DNA of 64,000 bases from Cohnella thermotolerans DSM 17683 (GCF_000429825.1 NZ_AUCP01000001.1:372001-436000), one strand, 5' to 3'. Shown: positions 52,710-63,012, numbered from the stretch's first letter. Numbers and translations: made by a program. The notes: generated by a model from the sequence alone, not told the origin.

Positions 52710-53477
52710 TCAACCTCCCAGCTCTCCGGATTCGTAAGCGATGCAGGCGAGGGCGACTAGCGCCGCCGTCTCCGTCCGCAAAATGCGGCGGCCCAGCCCG
52801 ACCGGCACCGCTCCCGCCGCCTTGGCCTGCTCCGCCTCCTGCGGAGCGAAGCCGCCTTCGGGTCCGACGAGCAGCAGCAAACGGGGGGCCCGCCCTCCGG
52901 CGAATCCGTTCCTAAAATCGGCAAGCGCGGGCTTCAGTCCGGCTCCGCGCCTCCCCTCTTCTTCATAGCAAAGCAATGTCAAATCGTATTCGCCAAGCGA
53001 ACCGATCAGCGTCTTCCATGTGCAGACCGAAGCGACGTCCGGCACGATGCCGCGATGCGCCTGTTCGGCCGCTTCCTTGGCGATTTTGCGCCAGCGCTCC
53101 AGCCGCTTGGCTTCCTTGCGCTCGTCGTACTGGACGATCGTGCGCTGCGACAGGAACGGCCGGAAGGCGAACGCCCCCGCTTCCGTTCCCTTCTGGATGA
53201 CCGTCTCCAGCTTGTCGCCTTTGGGCAAGCTCTGGGCGACGGTAATCTGCCACGCCATCTCGGCTTGCGACAGTCGGCGTTCGACGATGCGGGCCTCGAT
53301 CCGGCCGGGCTCGATCGATTCCGCCACGGCGAGCAGCTCGTACCCCGATCCGTCGCAAGCGACGAACTCGTCGCCGGGCCTCGCCCGCATGACCGTCGCC
53401 AGGTGGCGGGCGTCTTCTCCGAGCAGCGTCAAGGACGATTCGCCGATTTGCCCGGAAGGGACGAAATAACGTTGCAT
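52710..53477 (-). CDS. rsmE: 16S rRNA (uracil(1498)-N(3))-methyltransferase
   Basis: SPOUT-class methyltransferase of 255 residues. It begins MQRYFVPSGQIGESSLTL (PUA-like), and the knot is formed by LLLLVGPEGGFAPQEAEQA and LGRRILRTETAALVAL, both typical of RsmE. The ATG at 53477 has GGAGG 10 nt upstream. Order prmA, site-2 protease, rsmE, mtaB matches B. subtilis (yqeT-yqeU-yqeV) apart from the inserted protease gene. Confidence 0.96.
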   Translation of the reverse strand: MQRYFVPSGQIGESSLTLLGEDARHLATVMRARPGDEFVACDGSGYELLAVAESIEPGRIEARIVERRLSQAEMAWQITVAQSLPKGDKLETVIQKGTEAGAFAFRPFLSQRTIVQYDERKEAKRLERWRKIAKEAAEQAHRGIVPDVASVCTWKTLIGSLGEYDLTLLCYEEEGRRGAGLKPALADFRNGFAGGRAPRLLLLVGPEGGFAPQEAEQAKAAGAVPVGLGRRILRTETAALVALACIAYESGELGG

Positions 53478-53547
53478 GACGCGAATCCCTCCGTCTTTTT
53501 TCCCAACCTTCATCATACCTCGTTTGAGCGCGGCCCGCTACCGCCTG

Positions 53548-54261
53548 TTAGAATTTCCAGCCGATCAGACTCGGAAGAATCGGGGATTCGGGATGCGTCC
53601 CGAACATGGAGCCGACCAGTCCGTGCATGCCTTGCAGAATCGGCAGGCTTAGCGAGAACAGCGGCGAGATCGTCGCGGCGCTCAGCGGCGGGATGAAGAC
53701 GAGCAGAAGAAAGACGAAAACGCCCCATTGCTCGTTCTGCGCCATTCGGATCCGCCAGCTGAGCGGCGCGAACTCTTCGACGATGCGATAGCCGTCGAGC
53801 GGCGGAAGCGGGATCAGGTTGAATAAGAACAGGATGACGTTAATATGTAGCCAATAATTCATAAAGGTGGAGATCGTCGCCGTCGCCGCAACCGACGGGC
53901 GGTCGATGACGCCCAGGGCGACCAGCGCGTAAACGACGAGCAGGCCGACGAAGGCGAGCAGCAAGTTGCTGACGGGCCCTGCGGCGGTCACGAGAACGCT
54001 CATGAGCCGCGGCCGCTTGAACCGGCTGCTGCGGACGGGGACCGGCTTCGCCCAGCCGAAGCCGGCCACGAGCAGGAAGAGCATCCCGAACAGATCGAGA
54101 TGCGCCATCGGATTGAGCGTCACGCGCCCCTGCTCGTAAGCGGTCGTATCCCCGAATTTCCAGGCCGTCCACGCATGCGCGAATTCGTGCACCGTAAAGG
54201 CGATAAGCATCGTCAGGATGACGAAAGGCAGCTCGCTGAGGGGATACGCGAAAAAGTTCAT
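53548..54261 (-). CDS. Site-2 protease family protein
   Basis: Intramembrane metalloprotease of 237 residues, M50B type, without a PDZ domain. The zinc-binding HEFAH lies at residues 25-29 in the first membrane helix. The third ligand motif is NLIPLPPLDGY. About six hydrophobic segments are visible. The substrate is unknown. The start ATG overlaps the prmA stop by 4 bases with GGGGGAGG upstream, so it is translated together with prmA. It interrupts the usual prmA-rsmE adjacency. Confidence 0.92.
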   Translation of the reverse strand: MNFFAYPLSELPFVILTMLIAFTVHEFAHAWTAWKFGDTTAYEQGRVTLNPMAHLDLFGMLFLLVAGFGWAKPVPVRSSRFKRPRLMSVLVTAAGPVSNLLLAFVGLLVVYALVALGVIDRPSVAATATISTFMNYWLHINVILFLFNLIPLPPLDGYRIVEEFAPLSWRIRMAQNEQWGVFVFLLLVFIPPLSAATISPLFSLSLPILQGMHGLVGSMFGTHPESPILPSLIGWKF

Positions 54262-55247
54262 TCGTCCTCCCCCTTCGGCTTGCCGGCCACGAACGCGATC
54301 CAGTCGTCCTGGCGGACGCGGTCGATGATCTCGAAGCCGGCGGCGAGCAGTCCCGCCTCTACATCTTCTTCCTTGTTCTTGTAAATGCCGCTGGCGATAT
54401 AAATGCCGCCCGGCTTCAGCACGTCCATCACGTCGGCGATGAACAAGAGAATGATCTCCGCCAGAATGTTGGCGACGACCAGATCGACCGGCGGTCGGAC
54501 GCCGCCCGGCGCCGCGGAGCCTTCGTCCGCTTCCCGCAGCACGCCCAGCAGGTCGCTGTGCTTCACTTCGATGACGTCCTGCAGGCCGTTCAGCTTGACG
54601 TTCTCCGTCGCGCTGGAGACGGCGACGGGATCGAGATCGAGCGCAAGCACGCGCTCCGCGCCCAGCTTGATCGCCCCGATGGCGAGAATGCCGGAGCCGG
54701 TGCCGACGTCGATGACCGTCTCGCCGCCGGAGATGGCCCCTTCCAGCGTGCGCAGACATAAGGCCGTGGTCGGATGGGTGCCCGTGCCGAACGCCATGCC
54801 CGGATCGAGCTCGATGATCACTTCGCCTTCGCGTGGCTCATAATTTTCCCAGGTCGGCTTGATCGTCAGTTTCTCCGTAACGGGTAGCGGCTTGAAATAC
54901 TTTTTCCAGGCGTCCGCCCAGTCCTCTTCCTTCACCTCGGCGACGCTGACGGTGAATTCCCCGGCGTCGTAACCGAATTCCGGAAGGCCGCGCAGCAGCC
55001 GGGTCAGTTCCGCGACCGTCGCTTCCATATCCGTATCTTCCGAATAATACCCTTTGATATGCGCGTAACCTGCCGGTATATCGTTCAGCGGCTTGTCGTA
55101 CCATTGGCCGAGCGACGTATCCCTCGGCTTGTCCGGAGACCACGATTCCTCGATCGAGACGCCCCCGGCGCCAAGCTCGTGCATGTAATGGGCGACCATT
55201 TCCTGTGACTGTTCCGTCGCGAAGACGGTGACTTCGAACCAACGCAA
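54258..55247 (-). CDS. prmA: 50S ribosomal protein L11 methyltransferase
   Basis: Methylates ribosomal protein L11, 329 residues. The N-terminal substrate-binding domain starts LRWFEVTVFATEQSQEMV. The SAM-binding core has DPGMAFGTGTHPTT, VIDVGTGSGILAIGA and VVANILAEII. The start is TTG, chosen because GGGGAGG lies 7 nt upstream and similarity begins here, although the frame is open much further. A sigma-A-like promoter and a leader hairpin lie just upstream. Confidence 0.95.
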   Translation of the reverse strand: MRWFEVTVFATEQSQEMVAHYMHELGAGGVSIEESWSPDKPRDTSLGQWYDKPLNDIPAGYAHIKGYYSEDTDMEATVAELTRLLRGLPEFGYDAGEFTVSVAEVKEEDWADAWKKYFKPLPVTEKLTIKPTWENYEPREGEVIIELDPGMAFGTGTHPTTALCLRTLEGAISGGETVIDVGTGSGILAIGAIKLGAERVLALDLDPVAVSSATENVKLNGLQDVIEVKHSDLLGVLREADEGSAAPGGVRPPVDLVVANILAEIILLFIADVMDVLKPGGIYIASGIYKNKEEDVEAGLLAAGFEIIDRVRQDDWIAFVAGKPKGEDE

Positions 55248-55273
55248 TGGATTTCCTCCCCGATAAGCTCCCG

Positions 55274-55296
55274 GAAGCGCGGGGTTCCCGCGCTTC
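55274..55296 (-). other. Hairpin in the prmA leader
   Basis: A perfect 10-bp stem GAAGCGCGGG/CCCGCGCTTC with a 3-nt loop lies in the predicted 5' untranslated region, about 27 bases before the TTG start. It has no T-tract. Confidence 0.6.
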
Positions 55297-55308
55297 GATT
55301 CGAACACC

Positions 55309-55338
55309 ATTATACACGTTTCTTTTCCATGGACGCAA
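55309..55338 (-). promoter_or_regulatory. Probable promoter of the prmA operon
   Basis: -10 TATAAT (55309-55314) and a partial -35 TTGCGT (55333-55338) 18 nt upstream, on the minus strand. The -10 is perfect; the -35 matches three of six. Confidence 0.6.
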
Positions 55339-55382
55339 AAAAACGGCGCAGCGCAAGGAACGAACAAGCTCGTGCCGGGTAT

Positions 55383-55430
55383 AAAAAAGGATCGCTCCAT
55401 GAAGCCGACAAATCGGCTTAAGGGCGACCC
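55383..55430 (-). terminator. Intrinsic terminator of the 55508-56010 gene pair
   Basis: On the minus strand GGGTCGC pairs with GCGATCC around an inner AAGCCGA/TCGGCTT hairpin and is followed by TTTTTTAT. It cleanly separates this pair from prmA. Confidence 0.87.
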
Positions 55431-55507
55431 ATGCTCGTTTGCGAAAGCCTTTTGGAAGCGTCCACCCGAAATTCCGAAGCGGGCTCCTCGCCGAGCCGGC
55501 CGTTCGC

Positions 55508-55846
55508 TCAATGCACCCGGCCGCCGGCTTGCTCGATCACTTTGCGCGCCTGCTTCGCCGCCTCCGCCGGAATGTCGAGCGATAAGCTGAAAAGCGCGGC
55601 GGGCGGCTCGTGTCCGAGCTCCGCGCCGGCTTCGATGGAGGAGCCGGCCAGCAGCTCGCCTGCGAGCTCGTTCATCGTTCCGGCGGCGGGAGCGACGGCG
55701 GCTCCCGAGCCGAAATCGTCGCCGTGAACGGCCCGCTCCATGCGGAACCGGTTCCCTCGGAGCGAAGCCAGCTTGCGGATCGCCTCTTCCGCCTGGTCCT
55801 GGTCGTCGAAGCTGGCGTGCAGCGGCTGCATGTCCAAAGCCGTCAC
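55508..55846 (-). CDS. Uncharacterised small protein, YflT-like in outline
   Basis: A 112-residue protein. It has an N-terminal HASFDDQDQAEEAIRKLASL segment and a C-terminal FSLSLDIPAEAAKQARKVIEQAGG segment. The beta-alpha pattern at each end recalls general-stress YflT-like domains, but the match is too weak to name. The middle is Ala/Gly-rich. A GTG start at 55846 overlaps the stop of the preceding small gene (GTGA), although its ribosome binding site is very close; a TTG at 55837 or ATG at 55831 could serve instead. Confidence 0.72.
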   Translation of the reverse strand: MTALDMQPLHASFDDQDQAEEAIRKLASLRGNRFRMERAVHGDDFGSGAAVAPAAGTMNELAGELLAGSSIEAGAELGHEPPAALFSLSLDIPAEAAKQARKVIEQAGGRVH

Positions 55847-56010
55847 TCTCCTTCGTATTCGGCGGCTCTGCGGTCGGCTTCGGCCGCCCGGCGCTGCGCT
55901 TCGCGATCCTCTTCGTCCGCCAGCTCGCCCGCAAACTCCACATCTTCCGCTTTGGCCGTCGGTAAAGCCCCGGAAGCCAACGTTATCTCTCGCTCTTGTT
56001 CGCTCATCAT
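55843..56010 (-). CDS. YfhD-like small protein
   Basis: A 55-residue acidic protein. It carries ALPTAKAEDVEFAGELADEE followed by DREAQRRAAEADRRAAEY, which resembles the core of the Bacillales YfhD family (DVEFSxELAD...EAQxRAxxAD). YfhD-type proteins have no established function. AAGGAGG lies 5 nt upstream of the first ATG (8 nt before the second). Its stop overlaps the next gene. The family call is from memory of the motif. Confidence 0.72.
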   Translation of the reverse strand: MMSEQEREITLASGALPTAKAEDVEFAGELADEEDREAQRRAAEADRRAAEYEGE

Positions 56011-56115
56011 CGCAACCTCCTTCGGCCTCCGGCTAACGGCGGCCGTTCATTGCGGTAGTTTGCGTCCGGCTTCCGGCCCTTATTCGTTCGGCAAAGACTT
56101 TGAATCGCGAACAAG

Positions 56116-56165
56116 CGAAAACCGGCCGCCAGCGGATCGGAATCCGCCAGACAGCCGGTTTTTCG
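56116..56165 (-). terminator. Intrinsic terminator after dnaJ
   Basis: An ACCGGC/GCCGGT stem, extended by A/T pairs, encloses an inner GCGGAT/ATCCGC hairpin and is followed on the minus strand by TTTTCG. It closes the hrcA-grpE-dnaK-dnaJ operon. Confidence 0.78.
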
Positions 56166-56172
56166 TTTATCG

Positions 56173-57294
56173 TTATCCGTCGCCGAGAATCGCTTTTTTC
56201 ATCCGTTCGAACAGCGTCTGGTGCTGCTCGTTCGTCGATTCGCCGCTCTTCGCGGCAAATTCCCGAAGCAGCTCCTTCTGCTCCTCGGTCAGCTGCGTAG
56301 GCGTCACGACCGTCACTTTGACATGCTGGTCGCCTTGACCGTAGCCCCGCAGCTTGGGCACGCCCTTGCCTTTGAGCCGGAAATACGTTCCGGTCTGCGT
56401 GCCGCTCGGAATTTTCAGCTTGACCTTCTCGGTCAGCGTCGGAATTTCGATCTCGTCGCCCAAGGCCGCCTGCGTGAACGTCAGCGGCACTTCGCAATAA
56501 ATATCGTCGCCATCCCGCTCGAAAAAGTCGTGGGGCTTGACGCGCAGCACGAGGTACAGGTCGCCCGGAGGACCTCCGCGCAGCCCGCTCTCGCCTTCTC
56601 CGCTGATGCGAAGCTGCGAGCCGTCGTCGACGCCGGCCGGAATTTTGACGTGAATCTTCCGGTTGCGCTTCACCTGGCCGCTGCCGCTGCAAGTCGTGCA
56701 GCGCTCGCGGATGATTTTGCCCCGGCCTCCGCACGCCGAGCAGGTGCGCCGGTTAACGATCCGGCCGAACGGCGTGTTCTGGGCCACTTCCTGCTGGCCG
56801 GTGCCCCGGCAGACGGAACAATTCTCGATCCTCGTTCCCGGCTTGGCTCCGCTGCCGTGGCACGTATCGCACGTCTCGGTGCGGGGAATCGTAATGTCCG
56901 TCTCTTTGCCGAACACCGCTTCCTTGAACTCGATCGTCATCGTATATTGCAGGTCGTTGCCGCGCTGCGGCGCGTTCGGGTCGCGCCGGCCGCCGCCGCC
57001 GAAAAACATGTCGAAGATGTCCCCGAAGCCGCCGCCGAAGTCGGCGGCTCCTCCTCCGCCAAAGCCGGCCATCGGGTCCTCGTGCCCGTACTGGTCGTAG
57101 CGGGCGCGCTTCTGGTCGTCGCTCAGGACGTCATAGGCTTCCTTGACTTCCTTGAACTTCTGTTCCGCATCCGGCTCCTTGTTGACGTCCGGGTGGTATT
57201 TGCGCGCCAAATTGCGGTACGCCTTCTTGATCTCGTCCGCGGAGGCGTTCCGGCCAAGGCCCAGCACCTCATAGTAGTCTCTTTTGTCGGCCAC
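56173..57294 (-). CDS. dnaJ: Chaperone protein DnaJ
   Basis: Hsp40 co-chaperone of DnaK, 373 residues. The J domain has HPD at 34-36. A Gly/Phe-rich region follows (about 75-110). Four zinc-binding CxxCxGxG repeats are present ([32 protein letters not shown]), then the C-terminal peptide-binding domains. The start is GTG with GGAGGTGGAG just upstream. An extended inverted-repeat structure lies between dnaK and this gene. Confidence 0.98.
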   Translation of the reverse strand: MADKRDYYEVLGLGRNASADEIKKAYRNLARKYHPDVNKEPDAEQKFKEVKEAYDVLSDDQKRARYDQYGHEDPMAGFGGGGAADFGGGFGDIFDMFFGGGGRRDPNAPQRGNDLQYTMTIEFKEAVFGKETDITIPRTETCDTCHGSGAKPGTRIENCSVCRGTGQQEVAQNTPFGRIVNRRTCSACGGRGKIIRERCTTCSGSGQVKRNRKIHVKIPAGVDDGSQLRISGEGESGLRGGPPGDLYLVLRVKPHDFFERDGDDIYCEVPLTFTQAALGDEIEIPTLTEKVKLKIPSGTQTGTYFRLKGKGVPKLRGYGQGDQHVKVTVVTPTQLTEEQKELLREFAAKSGESTNEQHQTLFERMKKAILGDG

Positions 57295-57311
57295 TTCTCC
57301 ACCTCCATGAG

Positions 57312-57446
57312 GAAAGTCAAAGCCTGATCCGGTTGCCGGTATTGCGCTGCGTCAGATCTCTTCAAAGTGCCGCCGATGGACGGTTCGTAGTCGGCAGAAG
57401 AGACCATTCAGCGCAAAAAGCGGCAAAGGGACATGCTTTGACTTTC
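57312..57446 (-). other. Nested inverted-repeat structure between dnaK and dnaJ
   Basis: Several arms pair concentrically. Outer GAAAGTCAAAGC (57312-57323) pairs with GCTTTGACTTTC (57435-57446). Middle TTGCGCTG (57342-57349) pairs with CAGCGCAA (57409-57416). Inner CTCTTC (57358-57363) pairs with GAAGAG (57397-57402), and TGCCG (57368-57372) with CGGCA (57392-57396). In the transcript the outer arm ends about 6 bases before the dnaJ GGAGG. There is no T-tract directly after it, so it is not a simple terminator. Confidence 0.8.
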
Positions 57447-57465
57447 GGTTTTTCAATCAACCCGC

Positions 57466-59304
<1,839 letters not shown>

Positions 59305-59361
59305 AATGTATATTTCCTCCTCGTATCGTTAGACGCCGGTTAAGTATAGTCGCTGCTGCTA

Positions 59362-59997
59362 TTACCCGCTGACCTTGACCATGGCGGGGCGAATGACCTT
59401 GTCCTTGAGCCAGTAGCCCGGCTGCACCACTTCCACGACCGTCCCTTCCTCGTACTCGTCGGACTCCACCTGCATGATCGCTTGGTGAACTTCCGGATCG
59501 AACGGCTGGCCGACGGGATCCATCGCCTTCAGCCCTTCGTTCTCCAACACTTGCCACAACTGGCGGTAGATCATGTCCACGCCTTTGAGGAACGATTGGC
59601 TGTCCGTCTGTTCTCCGCTCGTCTGCAAGGCACGGCCGAAGTTGTCCACGACCGGCAGCAATTGGGTGATCAGCTTCAGGGAAGCGTATTGGGCCAACTC
59701 TTCCTTCTCTTTGAGCGTGCGGCGGCGGAAATTGTCGAAGTCCGCCTGCGCCCGGAGGATGCGGTTGTTGTACTCTTCAACCTTCTGCTGCAGCTCGGCG
59801 ATTCTCGGATCGTCCTGTGCGGGCGTCTCCTCCGTCGCTTCCGTCGCTTCCGTCGCTTCCGCCGCTTCCGCGGCTTCCGCAGCCTCGGCCGACGCTTCGG
59901 CCGTTCCGGCTTCGTTCGCCTCTTCTGCGGCGGCTTTCGCTTCTTCGCGTTGTTCTTCTTCCATCATTTCCTGCTCCTTCGTCTCTTGGCTGCTCAC
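59362..59997 (-). CDS. grpE: Nucleotide exchange factor GrpE
   Basis: Releases ADP from DnaK, 211 residues. The first 65 residues are an acidic Ala/Glu/Thr-rich tail encoded in part by six 9-nt repeats (59831-59884). The coiled coil (RIAELQQKVEEYNNRILRAQADFDNFRRR) and the C-terminal beta domain ending VVEVVQPGYWLKDKVIRPA are typical. The start is GTG with AAGGAGG upstream. It lies between hrcA and dnaK. Confidence 0.97.
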   Translation of the reverse strand: MSSQETKEQEMMEEEQREEAKAAAEEANEAGTAEASAEAAEAAEAAEATEATEATEETPAQDDPRIAELQQKVEEYNNRILRAQADFDNFRRRTLKEKEELAQYASLKLITQLLPVVDNFGRALQTSGEQTDSQSFLKGVDMIYRQLWQVLENEGLKAMDPVGQPFDPEVHQAIMQVESDEYEEGTVVEVVQPGYWLKDKVIRPAMVKVSG

Positions 59998-60049
59998 GCA
60001 GGATTCACCTCCTTACCGTGCCTCCGGGAGATGGAGGCTATACCCCGCC

Positions 60050-61075
60050 CTATTTGTACCAACGGGCCATGAAAAGGGCCAAGTCCTTGGACATGAAGTC
60101 CAAAAGGCTGATGACCTTGCCGTAATCCATTCGCGTCGGGCCCAGAATGCCGATCGTCCCGAGAGACTGTCCCTCATAGGAATAAGTGGCCGTAATCAAG
60201 CTGCATTGATTGATCGCTTCGACCGAGTTTTCCGTGCCGATCCGCACTTGTATGCCTTCCGGAAGGGCCTGGAACAGCTGCATCAGCTTCGAGGTCTCCT
60301 CCAGCGTGTCCAGAATGTTCTTGACTTTATCGACATCCTTGAATTCCGGCTGCGTCATAATGTTCGTGGCGCCGCTTAGGAAGATCTTCGGCTCCTGGTT
60401 TTCCGCGAGTGCGGTCTCCAGCACTTGAAGAATGTGCTCGCAACGGTCGACGAAGCGGCTCAGCTCCTTGCCGACCTCGCTGTGCAGCACCGACTTCACC
60501 TTGATGAAAGGCACGTTCGCCAGCTTGGCGTTCAGCAGGTTGACGATCTTCTGGATGTCGTCCATGCCGATTCCTTCCGGAATGGCGACGGTCCGATGCT
60601 CGACATGTCCGGTGCTCGTCACGATGATCGCGACGGCGGACGTCTCGTTGATCGGAACCAATTGGAAATGCTTCAAAGTGGTGTTGAACATCTCCGGACC
60701 GAGAACGATCGAAGTGTAGTTCGTCAATTGCGACAGAATGGTCGCGGCATGACCGACCACTTCCTCCCACATGTTCATCTTCTCGGCGAAGAAGCTGCGA
60801 ATCTTGAGCATGTCCTGCTCCCCGATGCCGCCAAGGCGAATCAGGTGATCCACGTAGTAGCGGTAGCCTTTATTGGAAGGGATTCGACCGGCGGACGTGT
60901 GCGGCTGCTCCAGCAGACCGAGTTCTTCCAGATCGGCCATCTCGTTGCGGATCGTGGCCGGACTGTACGCCACATCGCCCCGCTTGGATATACTGCGCGA
61001 ACCTACCGGTTCGGCGGACCGGATATAGTCGTCGACAATGGCGGTAAGGATCATTCTCTGGCGCTCGCTCAGCAT
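60050..61075 (-). CDS. hrcA: Heat-inducible transcription repressor HrcA
   Basis: Repressor of class I heat-shock genes, 341 residues, binding CIRCE. The N-terminal winged helix has MLSERQRMILTAIVDDYI and YSPATIRNEMADLEELGLLEQPHTSAGR. The GAF-like dimerisation domain follows. It is autoregulated through the CIRCE element just upstream and heads the hrcA-grpE-dnaK-dnaJ operon. Confidence 0.98.
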   Translation of the reverse strand: MLSERQRMILTAIVDDYIRSAEPVGSRSISKRGDVAYSPATIRNEMADLEELGLLEQPHTSAGRIPSNKGYRYYVDHLIRLGGIGEQDMLKIRSFFAEKMNMWEEVVGHAATILSQLTNYTSIVLGPEMFNTTLKHFQLVPINETSAVAIIVTSTGHVEHRTVAIPEGIGMDDIQKIVNLLNAKLANVPFIKVKSVLHSEVGKELSRFVDRCEHILQVLETALAENQEPKIFLSGATNIMTQPEFKDVDKVKNILDTLEETSKLMQLFQALPEGIQVRIGTENSVEAINQCSLITATYSYEGQSLGTIGILGPTRMDYGKVISLLDFMSKDLALFMARWYK

Positions 61076-61099
61076 GCCGCATCCCCCTTCCTGGTCTCG

Positions 61100-61126
61100 T
61101 TAGCACTCAGCTAGATCGAGTGCTAA
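61100..61126. promoter_or_regulatory. CIRCE operator
   Basis: The perfect inverted repeat TTAGCACTC-N9-GAGTGCTAA lies between the hrcA promoter and its start codon. It is the binding site of HrcA. Confidence 0.98.
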
Positions 61127-61137
61127 TCGCTACTACA

Positions 61138-61167
61138 AAAATACCAAACCGTTCCGGTCGTTGTCAA
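61138..61167 (-). promoter_or_regulatory. Sigma-A promoter of the hrcA operon
   Basis: -35 TTGACA (61162-61167), 18-nt spacer, -10 TATTTT (61138-61143) on the minus strand, immediately upstream of CIRCE. Confidence 0.8.
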
Positions 61168-61223
61168 GAACGAACGGTCGATTTGGCCTGATTGCGCAGT
61201 TAAAGCAAGCTTCGAATCGGCGC

Positions 61224-61691
61224 TCAGTCGAGCACCTTGACGACGGCGATCTCGTCGCAGCAATGCTGCTTGCTGCAATGAACGCAGTCGGTCCAAACTT
61301 TCTCGGGGAAAATTTCCTTCTCCACAACCTGGAACCCGTTTTTGACGAAAAAATCGACCGCGTACGTGAGCGCCATAATTTTCGGCACCCGCAGCGCTCT
61401 CGCTTCCTCGATCAGCGCATTCACGATCATCGTCCCGAGCCCTTTGCCCTTATAGCCTTCGGCCATACCCAAGGAACGAATCTCCACCAGATCGGCGCCA
61501 AGCCGGAAAAGGGAACCGCAGCCGATCAGTTTCCCCGCTTCTTCGGCGACGAAGAAAGAATCGATGTGGCGCAGCAGCGCCTCTCTGGACCGCGGAAGCA
61601 TGATTCCTTGTGCGGCGTACGCTTGAATAAGGTCGTGCAAAGCGTCGACGTCCGCAGGCAGCGCCTTGCGGCAGGCGATGGTCGAGTTCAC
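61224..61691 (-). CDS. GNAT acetyltransferase, short ArgA-like
   Basis: Acetyltransferase of 155 residues. The acetyl-CoA loop reads MAEGYKGKGLGTMIV. The C terminus KVWTDCVHCSKQHCCDE, with its cluster of Cys, is characteristic of stand-alone short N-acetylglutamate synthase-like proteins (S-ArgA), which would link it to arginine synthesis. That activity is inferred; no arginine genes are near. The GTG start has AAGGG upstream; the longer frame has no signal. It has its own promoter inside the 3' end of hemW. Confidence 0.82.
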   Translation of the reverse strand: MNSTIACRKALPADVDALHDLIQAYAAQGIMLPRSREALLRHIDSFFVAEEAGKLIGCGSLFRLGADLVEIRSLGMAEGYKGKGLGTMIVNALIEEARALRVPKIMALTYAVDFFVKNGFQVVEKEIFPEKVWTDCVHCSKQHCCDEIAVVKVLD

Positions 61692-61736
61692 GCGAGTCCC
61701 TTCTTTCCTCTCTCCGAATATCAATCGATGTGAATA

Positions 61737-61765
61737 AATATACAACAGAGCGAATGATAACTCAA
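61737..61765 (-). promoter_or_regulatory. Probable promoter of the GNAT gene
   Basis: TTGAGT (61760-61765), 17 nt, TATATT (61737-61742) on the minus strand, in the AT-rich gap after hemW. Confidence 0.65.
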
Positions 61766-61777
61766 GAGAGATTTTTA

Positions 61778-62983
61778 TTACAAGAACGCCCCGAACACCT
61801 CGTTGCCGAGCGGAATGCCTTTCTCCGTCAGCCGATAGCCGGCCGCCTCGCCTTCGCCGAAGCGCTCGAGCAGCCCCTGCTCCCGCAGCTTCGCCAGCAC
61901 CTCGCCGAAGACGTCCTCGCTCGCGGCGCCTCCGAACTGCCGGCGGAAATCCGCTTCCCGAACGCCGTCCAGCAGCCGAAGCCCGACCATCATAAAATCT
62001 TCCATCGCTTCCCGCACGGTGACGGTGTGCGTCTCCTTGCGGGGAAGCCCGATCGCGGCGGCGTCGATATAAGCCTGGACACCCTTCACGTTCATATGCC
62101 GCTCGCCCCGTGCGTAGCCGTGCGCTCCGGCTCCGAGCCCGTAATACGGCTCGTTGCGCCAATACGTGCCGTTGTGCCGGCTCTCGAAGCCCGGCTTCGC
62201 AAAATTGCTGACCTCGTACTGCTTGTAGCCGGCCCGGCCGAGACGTTCGCGCAAATGCTCGTACATCGCGACTTCCACATCTTCCTCCGGCAAAGGCAGC
62301 TCTCCCCGCTCGTACAGCCGGTGGAACAGCGTGTTCTCCTCCACTTTGAGGCTGTAGAGCGAATAGTGGGGCAAATCCAGCTCCAGCGCCTTCTCCACGC
62401 TATCCTTCAGCTGCTCCAGCGTCTGCCTCGGCAGGCCGAACATCAAGTCGATCGATAAATTCGTAAAACCCGCCCGGCGCGCGTTCTCTATGCTCCGCAC
62501 GACGTCGTCCGCTTCGTGAATGCGGCCGATCGCGGCGAGCAGCCCGTTGTCGAACGATTGCGCCCCGAAGCTGATCCGGTTGACGCCGCCCGCCCGCATC
62601 GCTTCCAGCTTGGCCGGATCCGTCGTGCCCGGATTCGCTTCCATCGTGAACTCCGCGCCCGGCGCCACCGGAAAATGCCGGGCGACGGAATCGAGGAAGC
62701 GCGTCATCTGCGCCGGCGTCAGCACGGTCGGCGTTCCGCCGCCGACGAACACCTTGCGGATCGTCTCGGGCGGAAGAGCGGCGACCGTCCGCTCCATCTC
62801 CCGCTCAAGCGCATCCAGATAGGCGTCGACCGGCTGCCCTTCGACGACGTAGGAGTTAAAGTCGCAGTAGAAGCATTTGTTCGTGCAGAAAGGAATGTGA
62901 ATATAGAGCGCGCGGGGCGTCCACCCGTGCAGCGGCGCGGGCGGAGCGTCTCCTTGCGGTTGAACCATGGGACCTATGGACAT
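61778..62983 (-). CDS. hemW: Radical SAM heme chaperone HemW
   Basis: Coproporphyrinogen dehydrogenase-like protein of 401 residues, now understood as a heme chaperone. The cluster motif is IPFCTNKCFYCDF (CxxxCxxC followed by a Cys-lacking position, the HemW pattern rather than the HemN one). GGGTPTVL, MEANPGT and GAQSF follow. A C-terminal HemN_C domain is present. The ATG at 62983 has GGAGG 7 nt upstream. It lies between lepA and the GNAT/hrcA genes as in Bacillales. Confidence 0.94.
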   Translation of the reverse strand: MSIGPMVQPQGDAPPAPLHGWTPRALYIHIPFCTNKCFYCDFNSYVVEGQPVDAYLDALEREMERTVAALPPETIRKVFVGGGTPTVLTPAQMTRFLDSVARHFPVAPGAEFTMEANPGTTDPAKLEAMRAGGVNRISFGAQSFDNGLLAAIGRIHEADDVVRSIENARRAGFTNLSIDLMFGLPRQTLEQLKDSVEKALELDLPHYSLYSLKVEENTLFHRLYERGELPLPEEDVEVAMYEHLRERLGRAGYKQYEVSNFAKPGFESRHNGTYWRNEPYYGLGAGAHGYARGERHMNVKGVQAYIDAAAIGLPRKETHTVTVREAMEDFMMVGLRLLDGVREADFRRQFGGAASEDVFGEVLAKLREQGLLERFGEGEAAGYRLTEKGIPLGNEVFGAFL

Positions 62984-63012
62984 GGATGAACCTCCTTTCC
63001 CTGCGGGAACAG

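Noticed and set aside
57312-57446. Inverted repeat between dnaK and dnaJ as an intrinsic terminator
   Set aside because: The stems are interrupted by large internal loops and the outer arm is not followed by a T-tract in the transcript direction; it leads straight into the dnaJ ribosome binding site.
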